Positions 41,176 through 44,499 of a stretch of DNA of 44,499 nt are shown piece after piece. This stretch comes from RGIG1995 sp045652425 (GTDB taxonomy: Bacteria > Bacillota > Clostridia > Oscillospirales > CAG-272). The stretch spans positions 1 to 44,499 of the forward strand of contig JAZRUG010000012.1 of assembly GCA_045652425.1 (NCBI GenBank), read 5' to 3'. A model generated the notes under the pieces. The model did no database searches and had not been told where the DNA came from. It saw only the letters and a program-made list of their open reading frames with translations. Position numbers and translations under genes: made by a program. Every line of letters begins with the position of its first letter. The stretch's first letter is position 1.

Positions 41176-41214
41176 AAATCTCCCCCCGGCTTTTTCAGTC
41201 GGGGGGAGTTTTTT
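41176..41214. terminator. Terminator of the surface-protein gene
   Basis: CTCCCCCC (41180-41187) with GGGGGGAG (41201-41208) and an inner GGC-like loop; T7 on the plus side and ATTTTT on the minus side. Sits directly after the minus-strand stop at 41217. Confidence 0.88.
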
Positions 41215-41216
41215 TG

Positions 41217-44200
41217 TTATTTAGCTTCTGATTTATTTTTACGTTTCTTGTAAACAATTAAGAAGATTGTTCCACCTATAAGGAGAAGAACTCCTGCAAT
41301 AGAGCCGTAGAATAACGGTTTATTTGCATAGTAGATAATCCATCCGCTTTGAGATACGGTTACCTTCTTAAATATGTTGTCATATACATTTGCTTTACCG
41401 TCAGAATTTACTGCGCAGTCATCACAAATAATTCTTACCTGACTTTCAAGCCCTTCAGGAACGGTAAATGTAATTTTACCATCGTTATCCTCAAGATATT
41501 TAATCAACTCATCTCCGGATTTCTCAAATCGAACATCAATTTCGTTTCCTTGTGAGTCAAGCAATACAACCTTAAATTTATTAAGTTTACCGCCTTCATC
41601 TGTAGGAATTACTGTAACTGTCTGTTCATCAATCTGATATCTTCCGTTGTTTTCAAGACCGCTTATCGTAAGAACAGGAGCAACTCGGTCAACCACAAAT
41701 GCTACCTTCAAATTCTTTACATCACTAAAGGCTGTCGTTTCTGCTTTGTCGGTTGACTCAACAATTATACTATACTCACCATCTTTTTCGAAGAGTTCTT
41801 TCTTAATCGCATAAGAACGTTTACTCCACTCTTCGTCTTTGGTAGTAAGAGTCGTAGTATAATCTTCACCCTCAACAAGTTCCTTGCCGTTCAATTTAAC
41901 TGTATATTTCTCAATGGGGTCAACGTTAATTTCTTCAAGAACAACATCCGAATCTACATTGTATACATAGTATTGACCAAGTAACTTAAAGGTGTTTTCA
42001 TTAACACTAAAGGTTGAACCTTTTCTGTTAATTGAGAACTTAACCATTTCATACTCTTCACCGTCTGAAAGAAGAATATTTGAAGTTTCATTGCCTGACA
42101 TATCTTTCAAAGTGCACAACAATGTGTATACTGCATCTTCTTCAAGATTTTCAACAACAAATGAATATGTCTTTCCGTTCTCAACTGTCTGAATATCACC
42201 AAGTGATATGTTCTTTGTTGCATAACTGCCATCTTCTTCACGAACTACAGCAATAAGGAATGGTTTTATGGATTCCATATCAATATTAGTATCTGTTGCC
42301 GTGATAGTAAATCCGTACTTTTCATCCTTGTTTGCGGTGTTGTTCTTTACGTTCGATACACTTACAACAGGTTTCTTTGTATCAATTGTCATACGATTGG
42401 ATTCATATGATTCCATTTCGTTTGTGGATCGGTCAGCATACTTAACGCTGACAATATAATCACCGTCTTCAGTCAAGGTAAATGTTCCTGTATGAACGTC
42501 AACACTATCGTCTTTCCAGTTAACAGTAACAGGATAATTTACACCGTCTTTTGTAACTGATACATTAACATCCTTGCTATAGAAGTTTGCTTCGGTTATT
42601 ACAAGACTTACATTAATCTGCCCCGCATAGTATGAAATGTTGTTTACATTTTGTATCGGCTCGTTATATGTAATCTTATACGTCGGTTTAATATTGTCAA
42701 CTACGATTCTCTCTTCGTCAGCCATATTTGTACTGTTTTCTGCTCTGTCATAAGCAGTAAACTTAACTGTACCGTTAAACTGATTGTCATTCTTAAGTAC
42801 ATACTTAGGAATGCTAAACTTTGCTGTAGCGGTAGCACCCTTATATGTGATTTCTGCCGCAGAAATCGCCGCATCAATCAACTCTGCGTTTACACCACTT
42901 ACGCCCGCACTCTTAATATAGCTGTACTTGAAGTGATAAATACCTGTGGTTATATCATCTGCAGTAATGGTAACACCCATTTGAGCATTGTAGAAACCAA
43001 AAGTAATACTTTCAAGAATCTTGTCCCAAAGTTTCGGTTCGCTATAAGTTATTGTAAGATTTGTAGGCACGGTCTTATCCACTGTAAACAAATCTTCAAC
43101 GTAATCCTTTGCTTCACGTTTCGCAATGTCTGTGTAAGCAATGTCAAACGTATAGTTTGCATCCTCGGAATATGTAATAGTTGCTATGTGAATATTGCCT
43201 TTGGTTACATCTGCAACCTCATTTCCGTTTTCATCATAATGCTTCCAACTATTTCTGTTTCTGAGTTGCGCATCAAAGTCTGCAACAGCAACAACTCCAT
43301 TAATAATGTTCTTTGCAACAACATCTACGTTTACTTCATCGGCACGGAAGTTATGCTCTACAACAGTAACGGTTGCTACCTGCTCACTGTCAAAATACTT
43401 CCTACCGTCAATTGTATTCTTAACGTTAGTATTGCTGTATTCTACTTTAATAATAGGATCAATCTTATCAACTGTTACTTTCTTTGATTCATACAGTTTT
43501 ACGCCGGACTTGCCGTCATTTGATTGGATTTCTGCATCATTGGTTGAGAAATCGGCATACTTAACGGTTAATACATAGTCTGCATCTTCATCATAATCAA
43601 TCTTAAAGGTATGTATGTCATTGTTATGAGCCCATACAATATTCTTCTTGTTGGCAGTCTCGTTTGCAAACATTTGAGCAGAGCCTGCCGGCAGATATTC
43701 AATCTTGGTTACTACACCGTTATTATCTGTTTTCGTAAGCAAAATACCTACTTCGTGAATAATGCCGTCACTATATGCTTTTCCTTCAAAGAAGTTTGCT
43801 TCATCAATCGTGATTGTTGCAGTTACATTACCGTTATAAACCGCCTGAATTGCATAATTAAAGTCTGCAACGTCATTGAGGTTAGCATCAATATAACTAA
43901 TCTTTGTTTCTGTCTCATTAGCGGTATACGAAACGTCAATCTGAGGTGCAATATTGTCAACAACTACAACAGTCGCATCCTTGGTATCATCGTTATTTTC
44001 GCAACGGTCATATGCTGTAAACTCTACGTTACCTCTAAACTGATTGTCTTCAGTCAACACTGCTTTCGGATTAACAAACGTTGCCGTAGCCTTGTTCCCT
44101 TCATAAGTGATATCTGCGTTTGTAATTGCTTCATCAATCAATTCGGCATTTACCGCGCTGACACCGGAGCTCTTTACGTAACTGTACATAAAGTGGTATA

Positions 44201-44499
44201 CACCGGCAATGTCATCTGTAGCAGAAATCTTAACCTTTACAGGCGCATTGTAGAAGTGGAAAGTAACGGTTTCAATCAACTTTTCAACGAAAGAAGGTTC
44301 AATATATTCAATCTTTAAGCTTCCGGGAGCAATCTTATCTACAGTAAACTTCTTGGTATAATCATTTTCAATCTTATGACCTGCAATGTCTGTATAACTA
44401 AAGTCTACCTTGTAATTTGCATCCGTCGTAAACGGTACTATCGCTGTCCATGTAATTCCATCCTGTGTCCAATCATTCCATGAAACAAGTTTGGAATAC
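41217..44499 (-). CDS. Large repeat-containing surface protein (5' end outside window)
   Basis: At least 1,093 residues, open at the right edge. Bacterial Ig-like modules each close with YTDIA...FTVDK or AYDR...VVDNIKP/VDNIAP. One unit of about 420 residues is present twice: the HFYNAPVKVKISATDDIAGV copy near 43950-44340 matches the GFYNAQMGVTITADDITTG copy near 42690-43080. The C-terminus is a single helix (GSIAGVLLLIGGTIFLIVYK) with a KKRKNKSEAK tail and no LPXTG sorting motif, so it is held by the membrane. Likely adhesin or cell-wall-spanning protein; ligand unknown. Confidence 0.85.
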   Translation of the reverse strand, partial: YSKLVSWNDWTQDGITWTAIVPFTTDANYKVDFSYTDIAGHKIENDYTKKFTVDKIAPGSLKIEYIEPSFVEKLIETVTFHFYNAPVKVKISATDDIAGVYHFMYSYVKSSGVSAVNAELIDEAITNADITYEGNKATATFVNPKAVLTEDNQFRGNVEFTAYDRCENNDDTKDATVVVVDNIAPQIDVSYTANETETKISYIDANLNDVADFNYAIQAVYNGNVTATITIDEANFFEGKAYSDGIIHEVGILLTKTDNNGVVTKIEYLPAGSAQMFANETANKKNIVWAHNNDIHTFKIDYDEDADYVLTVKYADFSTNDAEIQSNDGKSGVKLYESKKVTVDKIDPIIKVEYSNTNVKNTIDGRKYFDSEQVATVTVVEHNFRADEVNVDVVAKNIINGVVAVADFDAQLRNRNSWKHYDENGNEVADVTKGNIHIATITYSEDANYTFDIAYTDIAKREAKDYVEDLFTVDKTVPTNLTITYSEPKLWDKILESITFGFYNAQMGVTITADDITTGIYHFKYSYIKSAGVSGVNAELIDAAISAAEITYKGATATAKFSIPKYVLKNDNQFNGTVKFTAYDRAENSTNMADEERIVVDNIKPTYKITYNEPIQNVNNISYYAGQINVSLVITEANFYSKDVNVSVTKDGVNYPVTVNWKDDSVDVHTGTFTLTEDGDYIVSVKYADRSTNEMESYESNRMTIDTKKPVVSVSNVKNNTANKDEKYGFTITATDTNIDMESIKPFLIAVVREEDGSYATKNISLGDIQTVENGKTYSFVVENLEEDAVYTLLCTLKDMSGNETSNILLSDGEEYEMVKFSINRKGSTFSVNENTFKLLGQYYVYNVDSDVVLEEINVDPIEKYTVKLNGKELVEGEDYTTTLTTKDEEWSKRSYAIKKELFEKDGEYSIIVESTDKAETTAFSDVKNLKVAFVVDRVAPVLTISGLENNGRYQIDEQTVTVIPTDEGGKLNKFKVVLLDSQGNEIDVRFEKSGDELIKYLEDNDGKITFTVPEGLESQVRIICDDCAVNSDGKANVYDNIFKKVTVSQSGWIIYYANKPLFYGSIAGVLLLIGGTIFLIVYKKRKNKSEAK

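Noticed and set aside
42651..43487. Plus-strand frame of 278 codons
   Set aside because: Antisense to the repeat surface protein; composition (Cys, Asn, Ile rich) is that of a reverse-strand shadow.

Overview
The window looks like chromosome from a low-GC anaerobic Bacillota (class Clostridia), probably gut-associated. Grounds: AT-rich intergenic DNA with strong AGGAGG-type ribosome binding sites and TTGACA/TATAAT promoters, a ctsR-mcsA-mcsB-clpC operon, a glutamate-fermentation cluster using the B12-dependent methylaspartate route, and oxygen-independent metabolism. Species cannot be fixed from sequence alone.

Layout. (1) 1-4.4 kb: a sodium-pump decarboxylase beta subunit with a 43-residue membrane partner, and two divergent M20 peptidases. 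(2) 4.4-15.1 kb: a catabolic island. Minus-strand operon glmS-glmL-glmE-methylaspartate ammonia-lyase converts glutamate to mesaconate. Minus-strand citD-citE-citF encodes a citrate-lyase-type enzyme, here best read as citramalate lyase. Divergent citC, an unassigned P-loop gene and a citX-citG fusion activate that lyase. Mesaconase is not in the window. (3) 15.1-17.1 kb: accessory patch with a MITE-like inverted repeat, an XRE repressor facing a tandem-duplicated lipoprotein, two near-identical terminators and a gene remnant. (4) 17.1-31 kb: housekeeping genes (pgsA, rimO, recX, recA; DUF1385, prmC, prsA-like, rsgA; ddl, flavin reductase, PH-domain protein; clpC, mcsB, mcsA, ctsR with a CtsR operator). 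(5) 32.3-37.9 kb: a compact integrative mobilizable element in the 3' end of tRNA-Leu(UAG), with MobV relaxase, a pMV158-like oriT, two membrane proteins, a large serine recombinase, a candidate structured RNA and a 23-bp direct repeat at its ends. (6) 38-41.2 kb: peptide deformylase, GrpB-like and DUF1232 proteins, then a GNAT acetyltransferase and a PnuC-type transporter, each behind a leader RNA built as a transcription attenuator. (7) 41.2 kb to the right edge: the C-terminal part of a very large repeat-containing surface protein.

Most interesting items: the two look-alike attenuator leaders at about 39.6 and 40.3 kb; the tRNA-inserted element, whose serine recombinase gene ends in a copy of the tRNA-flank terminator; the multi-hairpin region at 33.0-33.6 kb; and the unassigned P-loop protein inside the lyase-activation operon. 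No rRNA or CRISPR array was seen.
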